64,000 bases of DNA from Hybos culiciformis. Its lineage: Eukaryota > Arthropoda > Insecta > Diptera > Hybotidae. The stretch spans positions 105,385,372 to 105,449,371 of the forward strand of contig OZ023274.1 in NCBI GenBank assembly GCA_964007475.1, read 5' to 3'. This document shows, piece by piece, positions 48,045 to 59,565 of this stretch (its first letter is position 1; each line of letters begins with the position of its first letter). The notes under the pieces were generated by a model. The model did no database searches. It worked only from the letters and a program-made list of their open reading frames with translations, and was not told where the DNA came from. A program made the translations under genes and the position numbers.

Positions 48045-51000
48045 TTATTCTTCAAGTAATTTTCTTAGAATGTTGGCTACTTCTCTAATTCTTATAGTTG
48101 TGTTTAGAGTTGTGATTTCGAAAAAGAAGAAGCCTATAAAAGTCCAAAATGTTTTAAGTTGATCGGCAAATTTTTGACCAAAGACGTAATGTGCCTGGTA
48201 CAGAATATTGACACCATCCAATAAATTAAAATTTGAAGGCAACGGAATAAGCTCGAACTCAACACATAAATACAATGATGTCCAATTTGATAAGTTTTCT
48301 CCCGTTATTATTAGATAGGGATGATTACAATCTTTATTAATAAGCTCGTTTACAGGTAGATTTAACTAAAATGTAAAATAAAAATAGATTTTAATGTAAT
48401 GAAAAACACATAAACATATATTTCTAAAAATTTACCTTTTTGAAAGTAATTATTCTTTCAATAATTTTTGAGAAAGGTTCTCGCTTAATTTTGGCAGAAG
48501 ATTTTCCTCCAATATTATTAGGCAAAATATTGACCAAAGTAAAAATTTCTTGGATAGAAGATGGCCAATCTGCATAATATATAAAAAAAGGTTCAATTAT
48601 GATGTTGTATCTTATTATCTTATTATCTTATTATCTATTTTTTACAGAATTTTTTATATCTATATATTTATATTAAAACAAACCTTTTATTTCTGGTATG
48701 CCTAAAAAAGTTGGTCCTTTTAAACTGGTGGCAACTTTGTTAATTTGTAAACTAACAATATTCCACTTATTCAAAAAATTTTTATGGGTTTTTGGAAAAC
48801 GTAGTTCGAAATCAAACAAAATCTGAAAAAACAATCGAAAAATTAAACATTTTATTACTATCTAAAAATAACAAATAAAATATAAATTAAATTTAGAAAA
48901 AAAACTTTTATGGAATTTATTGTGAAATAAAATAAATACTAACTAATTCAGAATCAATGAAGAAAAAGGGGAAAGTAACCGACAATTTTTTAATAACATT
49001 TTCTTCTAAAGCTTTTTCCCGAATTGATAAAGTTGTCGCAAGTTTCCGTTTAATCATTACAGTTTGTGTATTCGCATTTAGATTTTTCAAAACAATAATA
49101 TCTTCATTTGAATTAAATTCCTCTTCTAAATCTTGAATAGGAAATTCTTTTGAGCTCGTTGTCGGCTGAATTTTTCTTTTTCTACTAGAAAAACCATTAA
49201 TTTTTTCTTCAATGGAGTAAATTTTCTGTCTTACTCGCAATAGTCTTGATAGTAAATAGCCACGGTTTTCGACTCTATTATAGAGCAAATCCTGAAAAAC
49301 AGCACCATTTTAATACAAAAAAAATATAATTATGAATTTTAGTGAGTATTGAAAAATTTTTAAAATTATACTAAACACATTAATTGTATTTATATTTATT
49401 CGTAATTGATCAGGGTTATTGTTTTTTTTTATTGTATTCTAATATACTGATTTTATAGATTAATAGAATATATTAATTTTTACCAATAAGAATAGATTAT
49501 TCTCAATTTTCTTGCATTAAATAACAAAAAGATTTTGATCTGATAAGCGGAGGAAAAACGTTTACAAGAAACTCAAATTATTTAGTACAGTAGGAAAGAA
49601 TTGGAAGAAAACTTCAAAAAGAAATCAACATTATTGAGGGTATAATTTACATTATTAAGGGTATAATTTACTGCACATATAAAATCGAATACACAGAATT
49701 GTAATGTATTGATTTATTAAAAATGCTTGCAGTTGTGCTATATTGTAACAAATCGTTTCAGGAAAAGGAGTTGATCATAAATAATTACTGCAATTATATA
49801 ATAATAATTATTAAATACAATGTGAACAGTCGCGAACAAGTTAACGACGAGCCGCCCTGATAAATTTAAAAAGTAAAATTTAAATTTTTAAAACTTTATG
49901 CAGAAATAAGTTAGAATATAGCGAATTTTTTATTACTATTTATATTAAATAGTAAAAATACAAACATTTTATTATTGGTCTCAAACAAAACTAGATTTTT
50001 GAATTAGAGTTAATTTAATAGTTTATCAAATTTTAGAACTCATTGATAAACTTGATAAAATTTAATGTAATCTTAAACAATAATGAATGTAGTGTGATAT
50101 ATTTGAGCTTACAATTCCATTCGATTCTTTATCTTTCGTTTTGAGTTGAGGAAATAGAATAATGATAGCATTAGCTAAGTCTTCAATACAGCTTGGTTTC
50201 GGATGATGAGAAAAATTTTGAATTAAGTACTCAATACCCTCTCTAACTATTGCACGTCTTTCAACATCAGTTAGTATTTCTAAAGAATAATCAGGTCTGT
50301 TTTTTTTGCACAAAACATAAGCGTTTTTGCTGTTCATTAAGAAATTTTCAAAATTCTAAAAAATGTGAAATTAAGTTATCACGCAAAAACTAAAAATTAA
50401 AAAAAATTAAAGCTTTTTATGAATCCTGTAAAATATTGTGATACTTTTAGATGTATTTAATAAATCCGAAAAGTTGATGCACAAGTATAGTACAATTGAA
50501 TTAACATAAAAATATATTTGATAGAAAAATTATTTAGTTTTTTTTCAATTTTGTAAGGAATCTTAAAAAACTTTAATGTCATTATGAATAATTTAAATTA
50601 TTAGTTACTTCAGCAGTTATGGACACATTAGTATCAAATCTTTTATTCGAGATTCCTAATAAATTTCCTATTGTTAGAAATTAAAAAAATAAAAGTTAGT
50701 ATAGGTACAAAAATATCACAGTGTTATTAAAATGTATTACCACTTTCTGTTTTTAAAGAAATTTTCAAGCTAAAACAACCACAGTTTGAATATTTTTCAA
50801 AAATATTGATGAAATTGTCTTCCTGTAGTTTGATGCCACGTCCGTCACAGAAATGAGATATATTTTTTGCAGAAATATTGAAATGATTAGCAACTGAAAT
50901 TAGAGCACAACAATTAAGGCAACTGTTTTTCCCAATTTGATATTCTTATTAGTGAATCTTATTTCAAAACATATTTGTATTTGGCCAAACAGTTTTGTGA

Positions 51001-51474
51001 GTGAAGTTTGCGTTTTAATGAATGAGATGTATTTTAACTTAATAATTCTAACTAATACCTCGAAAAAGATTTTTTATTATCTTTTTATAAGCATCGTAAA
51101 TTCTACTAACTACTACTAACTCTTCCTATTAATATATAAATGGTGCATCGAATATTGAAAAAAGATGCAATTTTGTTTCGAAAAAAAAAAAAACTGTTAA
51201 AAACGAAGTACCGCTCATTGTCATAAACTTAGATGTAACAAGCATCGCATATGAAAAAATTTTCTCATGCGGTGCTATATTGCATTTAAAAAATGTAGTT
51301 TTATTTTTTGGCGTCCTAAAATAAAAAATTATTTTCAATAAAAATTATAGTAAATTACTTACCTGAGAATAAAAAATCGTTGTAGTTCAGACTTCCTTCG
51401 GAATGTCGAATTATTTCCACAAAACTGCCATCACTTTTAAAAAAAACTGGAACAATAACTTTTTCGGCATTCAT
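48045..51474 (-). CDS. Eight-exon transposon partner protein, 502 residues
   Basis: Exons (minus strand) are 51474-51363, 50893-50741, 50667-50609, 50355-50113, 49291-48944, 48822-48684, 48569-48436 and 48365-48045. All seven introns are GT-AG (donors GTAAGT, GTAATA, GTAACT, GTAAGC, GTTAGT, GTTTGT, GTAAAT). Phases agree and the joined frame is 1509 nt with no stop until 48045-48047. Exon 1 starts MNAEKVIVPVFFK. Residues ~65-88 are cysteine-containing (FCDGRG, NCGCF). Exons 4-5 join as LFPQLKTKDKESNGI and DLLYNRVENRGYLLSRLLRVR. Such a segment recurs, from memory, in uncharacterised animal proteins linked to transposons. A basic SSRKRK stretch at ~225 fits nuclear location. Exon 6 reads LFDFELRFPK. 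The function is unknown; a DNA-binding helper, like plant TnpA, is the natural guess. GTAAGT follows the stop codon directly, so a 3' UTR intron is possible. Confidence 0.75.
49405..49884. mobile_element. 480-bp short-TIR element, copy 1 (in intron 4)
   Basis: It starts ATTGATCAGGG and ends as the complement of ATTTATCAGGG, an 11-bp TIR with one mismatch, followed by a conserved TTTAAAAAGTAAAATTTAAA tail. It is almost identical to 51722-52199 in the same orientation: I count three C/T differences and one 2-bp indel (near 49549). It has no open frame. It sits in intron 4 of the partner gene and does not break any exon. Because the outer ATTGAT and ATAAAT bases are shared by both copies, target duplications cannot be read clearly. 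Confidence 0.75.
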
Positions 51475-51721
51475 TATAGAATGTTTTTTTATTAAAAATC
51501 TTAAAATTTTCTTCTTTTTTTTTAAAAAACTTCCTTTAAATTCAAAATATTATTTTTAATTTATTAACAAAACCACTTGAATTTTTAGTTTTTTATTTTT
51601 AATTAAATATTTATTCGTAATTTCTTATCAACAAACACGGGTTTTTTTTTTTAAAGATAATAATAGAATGGTGTTACCAGATTTGAAAAAATTAAAAATC
51701 CTTTAGAGCCTGAATACTTAC

Positions 51722-52199
51722 ATTGATCAGGGTTATTGTTTTTTTTTATTGTATTCTAATATACTGATTTTATAGATTAATAGAATATATTAATTTTTAC
51801 CAATAAGAATAGATTATTCTCAATTTTCTTGCATTAAATAACAAAAAGATTTTGATCTGATAAGGAGGAAAAACGTTTACAAGAAACTCAAATTATTTAG
51901 TATAGTAGGAAAGAATTGGAAGAAAACTTCAAAAAGAAATCAACATTATTGAGGGTATAATTTACATCATTAAGGGTATAATTTACTGTACATATAAAAT
52001 CGAATACACAGAATTGTAATGTATTGATTTATTAAAAATGCTTGCAGTTGTGCTATATTGTAACAAATCGTTTCAGGAAAAGGAGTTGATCATAAATAAT
52101 TACTGCAATTATATAATAATAATTATTAAATACAATGTGAACAGTCGCGAACAAGTTAACGACGAGCCGCCCTGATAAATTTAAAAAGTAAAATTTAAA
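51722..52199. mobile_element. 480-bp short-TIR element, copy 2 (5' of exon 1)
   Basis: This is a same-orientation duplicate of 49405-49884, 478 bp long. It lies ~250 bp upstream of the start codon of the 8-exon gene, so it could influence its promoter or 5' leader. On the minus strand its left edge runs into ATCAATGTAAGTATTC, which resembles a splice donor and could end a non-coding first exon. Confidence 0.75.
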
Positions 52200-52237
52200 C
52201 AATTCAGACCAATCATGATATAAATATTTTATAGTTT

Positions 52238-52407
52238 GGTTAAACTCGACGTGACGCGACGCAAATGACGTAAGAAATATTAAACGTATGAAAATGTATG
52301 AACGCGTACAGTCTCAACGTTAACGACGTTAATGTCGCTAACGTGAAATTATATGGTCATTAACGTCATTAACGTTTGCGTCGCGTCTGTCGCATCCAGT
52401 TTGCCCA
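52238..52407. repeat. ACGT-rich inverted repeat inside the CACTA-like element
   Basis: GACGCGACGCAAA (52253-52265) is matched inverted by TTTGCGTCGCGTC (about 52375-52387). The similarity extends outward, with TAAACT against AGTTTG. The centre is built from repeated ACGTTAA/TTAACG words. It is CpG-rich against an AT-rich background and is probably a nested MITE. Confidence 0.6.
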
Positions 52408-52859
52408 GGCGGTTAAGTAGTGGATATAAATATTATAAGGAAAATCATTCCGCAGCCCTGAAAAATATACTTATAATTATTGTATCTATAATCTGATTAC
52501 TTTGACATTTGATAGAATTCCATTCGAATTGTTTATAATATTTACTTAATCTAACACAAGGTAGTATTGAAATGAGTTCAAACTTACGAAGTGTGAAATT
52601 TAGGTAAATATTTGGAACTGAACTATTTTGGAATGGTTATGTTTCAAAATTTATTAGAAATTCTTAAAAATTATTTTTAGCAAACAGAAAAGTTAAAACT
52701 GTTTTTATTTGCTTAGATATAAATAAGAAAAAAAACATTATTTTAAAAAGGAAATACGTTTTACTTTTGTTAACTTAATTTAAAATGATATTACATTCTT
52801 CAAGTTTCAATTGTTGAGGTAACACTGAGGTAGCACAAGCAATATTTTGAATCTTAATT

Positions 52860-53200
52860 GGGAGCAGCATTCGTTAAGTGTAAGAAAAAATAGCTTTCAA
52901 ATCCGAAGCAAAAGGCTCTTAGATATACTTAGATGCGAGTACCAACTCAAAATTCAGTGCAATAGTTTCGTATACATTTTAGATGCATGGCGTGCTCTTT
53001 ATTTGAGAAAAAAATGCGTCGCATGAAATAACAAAAAAAAATTGCAGTACAAAAAGAATCAAATAACGCTTTATATAAAAACGTAGTTAAATTAAATTGT
53101 TTTTTGATTCAATAGCATTAATTTAAAAAAAGCGCAATCCTAACTTTGGAAAAAGTTTAAAATTGCATCCTATATGACAGATGCAAATCTTGCATTGAAA
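52860..53200. promoter_or_regulatory. Right subterminal motif cluster
   Basis: TTAGATGCGAG (52929), TTAGATGCATGG (about 52979), ATTGCATCC (53162), GATGCAAATC and TTGCATTG (about 53180-53197) echo the GATGCA words of the left end. This supports two matching subterminal regions of one element. Confidence 0.5.
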
Positions 53201-53224
53201 AATGCTTTATTTTTTTCAAGTGTG
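53179..53224 (-). repeat. Right terminal inverted repeat of the CACTA-like element
   Basis: On the minus strand it reads CACACTTGAAAAAAATAAAG, then CAATGCAAG and TTTGCAT. It is followed by TA at 53225-53226. Confidence 0.6.
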
Positions 53225-53226
53225 TA

Positions 53227-56200
53227 TATGACAGCGTCAAAGTTATGGTTTTTTGATATTTTTCTCCTTTTAACTCTTCATTTTCTAACCGTGTAAATTT
53301 TAATATAATATTTTTGAATTTGATGTATATTTAATGAAAATCTAAAAAAACACTCTGCTAAAAACTAAATGTAATTTAATTTATTCTACAGCAAAACTTA
53401 TTTCAGCAATTATACATTTCAGCAATTGTACACAAAATAATAACAAAATGGTTGTTATTACAATATTAAATTGAAATTTATTTGATTTACATTGAAAACT
53501 TATGGAAAATTTTTGAGTAAAATGTATTGTTACTTAAATTATAATCATGTTAACTTCCTTTTTTGTTGAATTAAGTGGTATAAAAATGATATAAGAGAAA
53601 ATAACAAAAAAAAAAAAAAAAGGGATGAAAATTATTTTGTTAAAAAGGAAAACCGTTTATCAAAATTTAAAAAAAAATTTAACTAAAAAGAAAAGAAAAA
53701 TAATAACTTTCCCTTAAATAAATAAATAAAAAAAAAAAAATCAATGAAATTAAGGAACAGTAGTAAATAATAATCTATTATTTATAAGATTTTATTGAAA
53801 TGACAAAAAATGAAATGTATGTTATCCTGATCACGTTACTTCCAAATAATTTGAAGCCACCAATAAAAATATATATTTCACCCTTTTTTTTTTCATTTTG
53901 TACCCCCGAACGATGCTAACAGACAAAGTAATTCAATAAAAATATTTGGCTCTGTCTTATGATTGGTTTAGAATAAAAAATATGCTAATACGGCGATAAC
54001 ATAATTCCGCGCAGTGTTGGGAAAAATGCAATCTCAATGCAAATAATTCCAATGACTCATTAAAAAAATATATAGGTATTAAAATATAATCAAACAAATA
54101 GAAAATCTGTTCAGTTCTTTTTGTTCTACAACTATCGTGCTGATGGAAAACTATTAATATCGTTTTTAAAATATTCCTATGTTTTGATATAATTGTATAT
54201 ACATAAGGATAGGAACATAATTTATATATAGTCAAATATTTTAAATAAATTAAAATTACAATGAAATAAGATGACATTGCTTTTTAAAGAATTTTGAAAA
54301 CAAATTGAAAATAATGCAAAAACGTAATAAATAATTGTTTCATTTTTGAAGATTTTTCCATCGCTTATACATTATTCATATTGTTAACTATTTTATTATG
54401 TTAAAAAAAAAAAATTTATCGAAAATAGTTTGATTCGGTATGTTTCAATTTTTTCCTATAGATACTTTCAACTTGGTTTTTTTTTTAGAACAATTTTTAA
54501 AATATATTTATAATAATAAGGGATTTGTGACTATTAAAGGGATAATTTCAGGATATTTAAAAAAAAAAAGGGTTTGTTTATTACAATATTTAAGTACCGT
54601 GAAAATTAAATGAATTTCTACTTTTGTTCCATATATATATATATAGGTACAATAAAAAATATGAAAATAAGGATATAATATACCATGACTCAAATATAAG
54701 AGGAATGGATAATAAATAAAAACAAAAAAAAGTTACATAAAAAACAAATTAAAAACACAGGGATTTATTAAATTAGAATTTAATACAAACGACACGAAAG
54801 CATGAAGTTAATATTTTGTATATATATACGTATGTGCTCAGTTAATATATTTATAGCTTCATGTTTTTAAGTCGTTTGTTGTTAGGAACAGTGAGAATAT
54901 TTTCCTTCATAACTTTAAAAATTAGTATTATTTCTTCATTTCGTACTTATATAATTTATTGAAAAATGCTTTTATTCAATGAATAAAAATCTTATGGAAT
55001 TTATTATTGCAAATATATTTCTGGAGAATAATAATATTATTTAGAATTTTATTTAGAAAGGAAATAAAGTGTTCGATTTGATAAATTTAATTTCAGGATT
55101 ATCTATTAAACACTTCTATACTTAATATATGTTGGAAAATGATTGGACAAAACTTATAGAAAAATCTACTACTAACTATTTCTATCAGAATTTAACTTTA
55201 TTTCTGCTTAATTTTGTTTTTTGTTTTCAAAGAAAGACCAAGTAATCTTTAAATTGGAACTCCACAGTTCCACACCATATGGCTCTCAAATACACTTGAA
55301 ATTGATTTGCTACAAAATTATATTAGAAAAAATGTAACATATATATAAAATATTAATTGGAATATATGATTATTTGAAAAAAATGCCCATAAACTGAATT
55401 TTAGAAAAAAAAAACAAGTTTTTTTTTTATCTCAACATTGGAAAGGATTTCATTTTTATAATTTAAATTAATTTGTTCTGGAGGTTGGAATTATTTTTTT
55501 TTCAAACATTTTAATCGAAAAAAAAGGAAAAATAAAAAGTAAAACCTACCTACCTCTTGGGGTTAGTGTTCTAATTTAAATGGTATACAAAAGTTCTTTG
55601 TCATATATAATACAAGGATGACATATTTTATTTAACTAGCCTTAATATAAGGTTGAACAAAAAAAGAAAGAAAGAAAGAAAAGCAATATTGTAACATTTG
55701 GATTATAATTAAAATAAATTTATTTAAATTTCACAAATATACCTAACACAAAAAAAAATTTCTGAATTAATAATTTTTCTTTTTTTCCCAAAAGTAAAAA
55801 AAAATAAAGAGATTTTTTTTAGTATAATTAACTTTGGTTATTTTAGAATATAACATAATAATTCATAAGATATTCAATGTAAAAAGGATAATTATATCCA
55901 TATATAATTAACAATAACTTGAAAAGCAAACAAAACTTTTTCGCATTTCCAGAAACCAACTGACGCTACAAATTAAATATGAATTTTAATTAAATATAGT
56001 GAATTTTTATAATGTTGAATAAGAATTTTACGTTAAGTGTACGATAATAGATGTAATAAAAAAAATGTTTGATTAAAATTCATAGTTTGACCATAGTTTG
56101 AGCATTTAAAATTCATTTATATTTTGAATTTGATCTTCGTTGGTAACGGAACGGAATAGCTGATTTAAATAATGTTAATCTAAATTGCTACAGTCTAGTT

Positions 56201-57998
56201 AGAATGTACTACTCACGGAAATTTTGCAATTAAATTATAATATTTTATTCAAGTCGATTAAATTCTTGTGAAAATTTAAAACTTTTAATAACCACAAAAT
56301 TTAGTTTTCATTTAATTATAAATTGCATTTAAAACCTTTTTCAATATATAATTTTCCTTTTGTTACTAAGTAAACATTATACCTACACTATTTTTTTTTT
56401 GTATTTTCTTTAAAGTACACATTTACAGAAAATTGTGGCATTTAGAAATTGGAAAATTTTCTACACATAGAAAAAGGAAATAATTTTATTTAATTTAATT
56501 TCCTTCATTGATTTTTGCAACCAAGTTGATGTCAATATATTATATATATTATAGGTATAGGTACATATGTTATAAATGTACATGTAAATTTTTATTTCTT
56601 TAAAATGTATTTTTGATTCTGAAACGTCTGAAAATTCTAAATTCTAAATTTGATTAGATTTCTGTACAGAATTAGTTTCAAAGAATTTTGATTGCAAAAT
56701 TTATTAATTTAAATTCGAACTTTATCTTAAAAATAGGAAAATATATATTTTTTTTTAATAAAGTTTCGTGGAAAATTTTAGTTTGTGGTTAATGATGATG
56801 AATACCATATTGTGTTTGAAAACATCAAAAATTTTAGATTTAAATATGAGAATATATTTTAATTAATATATTGTAACATCAAAACAACATATTGATTTTT
56901 CTGAAAAATCCTACAAGTAATTATTGTTAAGAAAAAGTACCCCGTTTTCTATTTCAAATACTTTCGGTTAAATTATTTAACAATCGATCTCCTTCCATAA
57001 TTCCATATATCAATTTACATTAAATCTATCATCCTTCATTCGGATTCAATCGACATTTACTTATACTATATACCGATTTTAATGAAATCTGTGGACCTTT
57101 TTTTTAGGTTCCTCTTATTGACCTGATGGTTAATTACCAGTCTTTGCAACGAATTACATTGAAAAATCAAATTAGCAGACTTTTTTTGTTAGATTTTCCG
57201 TTCTTTCGGTACGTTGATTATATATTTTATATTAATTAAGAATTATATTAATCTTAATTGTCAAAACGTTTAGCCCTAAAACTGAAAGAAAAAAGTTCCT
57301 TCTTTATAAAAAAAATAAAATAAAATGAAAAAACAAGGTTAATTACAGACGGTTAATATCGCTATAATTTGCTATAATTTCTGCAAAAAAAAAAAAAAAA
57401 TAACCAAGACGATATTTTATTAAACGAAAGAAAACTTTTTACAGTGAAAAAAACAAAAAAAATCAGTATTTAAAAAAAAAAAACAAAATAAAAGTTTATT
57501 TTATTTTTTTTTTTATTTCCAAAACTTGATGCTATGTAGATTAAGTTATTTTAATTTAAAAAAAATGAAAAAAAAAATGACTTTCAACCCAAATTGAAAA
57601 ATTCCACTTAAAAGTTTAACGTTAACTTAAAACAAAAAAACAAAAAAAAAAAAGAGAAAAAACAATTTCCATTCAAGTTAAAATTGGGTTGTATACTATT
57701 CAACCACCTAGATAGTTTACCAGTTAAAAAAAAAAAGTTTCAAATGTTTATAGTTAGTACAAAAAAAAAACCAAAAAAAAAAAAAAAAAAACAAGAAGTC
57801 TGTTAAAGTTTAGCAAAAAATAATTTGATTTTTTCCTCGAACACAATTTTAGTTTATTTTTATTTTTTTCCTTCTCTCTACCTAAATTAGGTAAATTTAA
57901 AGTTCATGCTAATTCTTATTGAATCATTTTGTTTTTTTTTTTAAACTTTACCACCAAAAGAAATTAAATTATGATTTTAGCAATTGTGGAATATTAAA
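53227..57998. other. AT-rich non-coding stretch
   Basis: A/T runs, a GAAA tetranucleotide run near 55660-55680, and TATATG tracts. CAGTGTTGGGAAAAATGC at about 54014-54031 resembles a hAT end but has no partner. No gene was seen. Confidence 0.5.
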
Positions 57999-58893
57999 TA
58001 TGTAGTATGTACGTTAGGGTGGTCCTTATTATGGATTTATCCGAATTTTTTTACTCCCAGGGGCTTAAATGGTTCCAAATACATAAAAAATAATTGCCTC
58101 AAAATTCTAGCTCTTAATATTAACTTTAAGATAGTCCGCATTCCAGTCAAAGTTTCTCATATAAATAACATGGAAAAAATTTCATTTGTTCTTTAGAATT
58201 CCGTAGCTCTGCGACAAATGAATCAAAAGTAATTAATTGCGTCATGTTTATTGTAAATTAAACGCTCTACAAAAAAGGTCTTTTATTATTTTTCGCTAAA
58301 TCTATTGGCTTAAGAGTTATTCGAGCTCAAAGTTTAATTATTATATAATTATTAATATTATCAAGTATAATTATATATTTATTTATTTTATAAAATATAA
58401 AAAAAATTTCTTATAAAATTATTATTTATGGTCAAAAAAAGCGAATACAATCTTATTCTTGGAATTGTGGTTAATATGTGTGATTTTTCAATTAATAAAA
58501 CAGACAGTCCTTAGAGTTTGAAAATAATAAAATAGAAGTACAGGTGAAATATGATTTAACTTTGAGCTCGAATAACTCTTAAGCCAATAGATTTAGCGAA
58601 AAATAATAAAATACCTTTTTTGTAGGGCGTTAAATTTACAATAAACATGACGCAATTAATTACTTTTGATCCATTTGTCGCAGAGCTACGGAATTCTAAA
58701 GAACAAATGAAATTTTTCCCATGTTATTTATATGAAAAACTTTGACTGGAATGCGGACTATCTTAAAGTTAATATTAAGAGCTAGAATTTTGAGGCAATT
58801 TTCTTTTATGTATTTGAAACCATTTAAACCCCTGGGAGCAAAGAAATTCGGATAAATCCATAATAAGGACCACCCTAATGTACGTACTATATA
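57999..58893. mobile_element. Long-hairpin TIR element (~330-bp arms)
   Basis: The left arm (57999-58335) and right arm (58557-58893) are inverted copies that I judge about 95% identical, separated by a ~220-bp AT-rich loop. Ends read TTAGGGTGGTCCTTATTATG inside a TAGTAYGTAC flank that is also palindromic, so the exact boundary is uncertain. No transposase is present. The frame at 57984-58196 is incidental. A transcript would form a very long duplex able to feed Dicer. Confidence 0.8.
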
Positions 58894-59106
58894 GGTGTAT
58901 AGTTAATAATTATAAATTAAATGTTATTTAATTGAAATAATTTAACAAAATTAAACTAACTTTATGTTCAACTAAACTATATACACAGATAAATAAGTTA
59001 AGATCATAATTTTTAATTTAAAAAAACTGATTAATAAAAACAGAAATTAAAAGAAGTTTCTTTGCAGAAGTTTTGTGTGCGGCTGTGTTTCTATACTTTA
59101 TATTTA

Positions 59107-59515
59107 TCGTCCCCTGAGATCAGAACTATTCTAAGTCCATTTTTTTCAAAAACTGTTTTATTTACTTATTAGCTAGTCAGTACGGTTTCTGATGTGGGTG
59201 CAAAAACACGTTTTTGTTTAAATTGTTTTTCGTGTTCAAAACATAGGTAAGTACAAAATAATCCTATGCCCAACATATTTTTTTTTAACGGCAAAACCAT
59301 TGTATGTCCACTTATTTGAAATTTAATTAGTTCTGAAAGCAGGGTATTTCATCCATTGCCCCTCTCAAAATGATTGAAAAAGTATATAATTGTAGAATAA
59401 ACTTTTTGGCATACATCACTTCCTTAAACAAATAAACAGTTTTTAATCTTAAAATGGAACTCTCCTGTAAAATTTAAAATTTTGGACTTAGAATAGTTCT
59501 GATCTCAGGGGACGA
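59107..59515. mobile_element. TA-flanked MITE, perfect 33-bp TIRs
   Basis: TCGTCCCCTGAGATCAGAAC and the next 13 bases at 59107-59139 are perfectly complementary to 59483-59515. TA flanks both sides (59105-59106 and 59516-59517), as for Tc1/mariner-class insertions. The 409-bp body has no long open frame. The perfect TIRs suggest recent mobility. Confidence 0.75.
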
Positions 59516-59565
59516 TATATACAAGTCTGAAATGTTAATTTCCAAAAATTCATATTATTTTACAT

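Larger units (their letters stand above)
44637..53224 (-). mobile_element. Intact CACTA/EnSpm-like DNA transposon (~8.6 kb)
   Basis: The left end starts CACACATAAAAAAAAT at 44637. The right end, read inward on the minus strand from 53224, starts CACACTTGAAAAAAAT. Both are immediately preceded by TA, consistent with a 2-bp target duplication (44635-44636 and 53225-53226). The match continues imperfectly for ~45 bp to a shared ATGCAA...TGCAT block. Both ends contain scattered GATGCA/TTGCAT motifs, as expected for CACTA-type subterminal transposase-binding repeats. Inside are two minus-strand genes, a transposase and an 8-exon partner, both open. Two copies of a ~480-bp element and one ACGT-rich inverted repeat are nested in it. 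The superfamily assignment rests on the transposase pattern plus this end structure. A CMC relative other than EnSpm, such as Mirage-like, is possible because of the TA duplication. Confidence 0.7.

Noticed and set aside
48038..48050. Splicing from the end of the 8-exon gene into the transposase to make a fusion
   Set aside because: The GTAAGT begins after the stop codon, so the stop would be kept. At most this is a 3' UTR intron.
54014..54031. hAT-like end CAGTGTTGGGAAAAATGC
   Set aside because: No inverted partner end or 8-bp duplication is visible nearby, so it may be chance or one decayed end.
57984..58196. 70-codon open frame
   Set aside because: It lies within the left arm of the long inverted repeat, and no protein family is recognisable.
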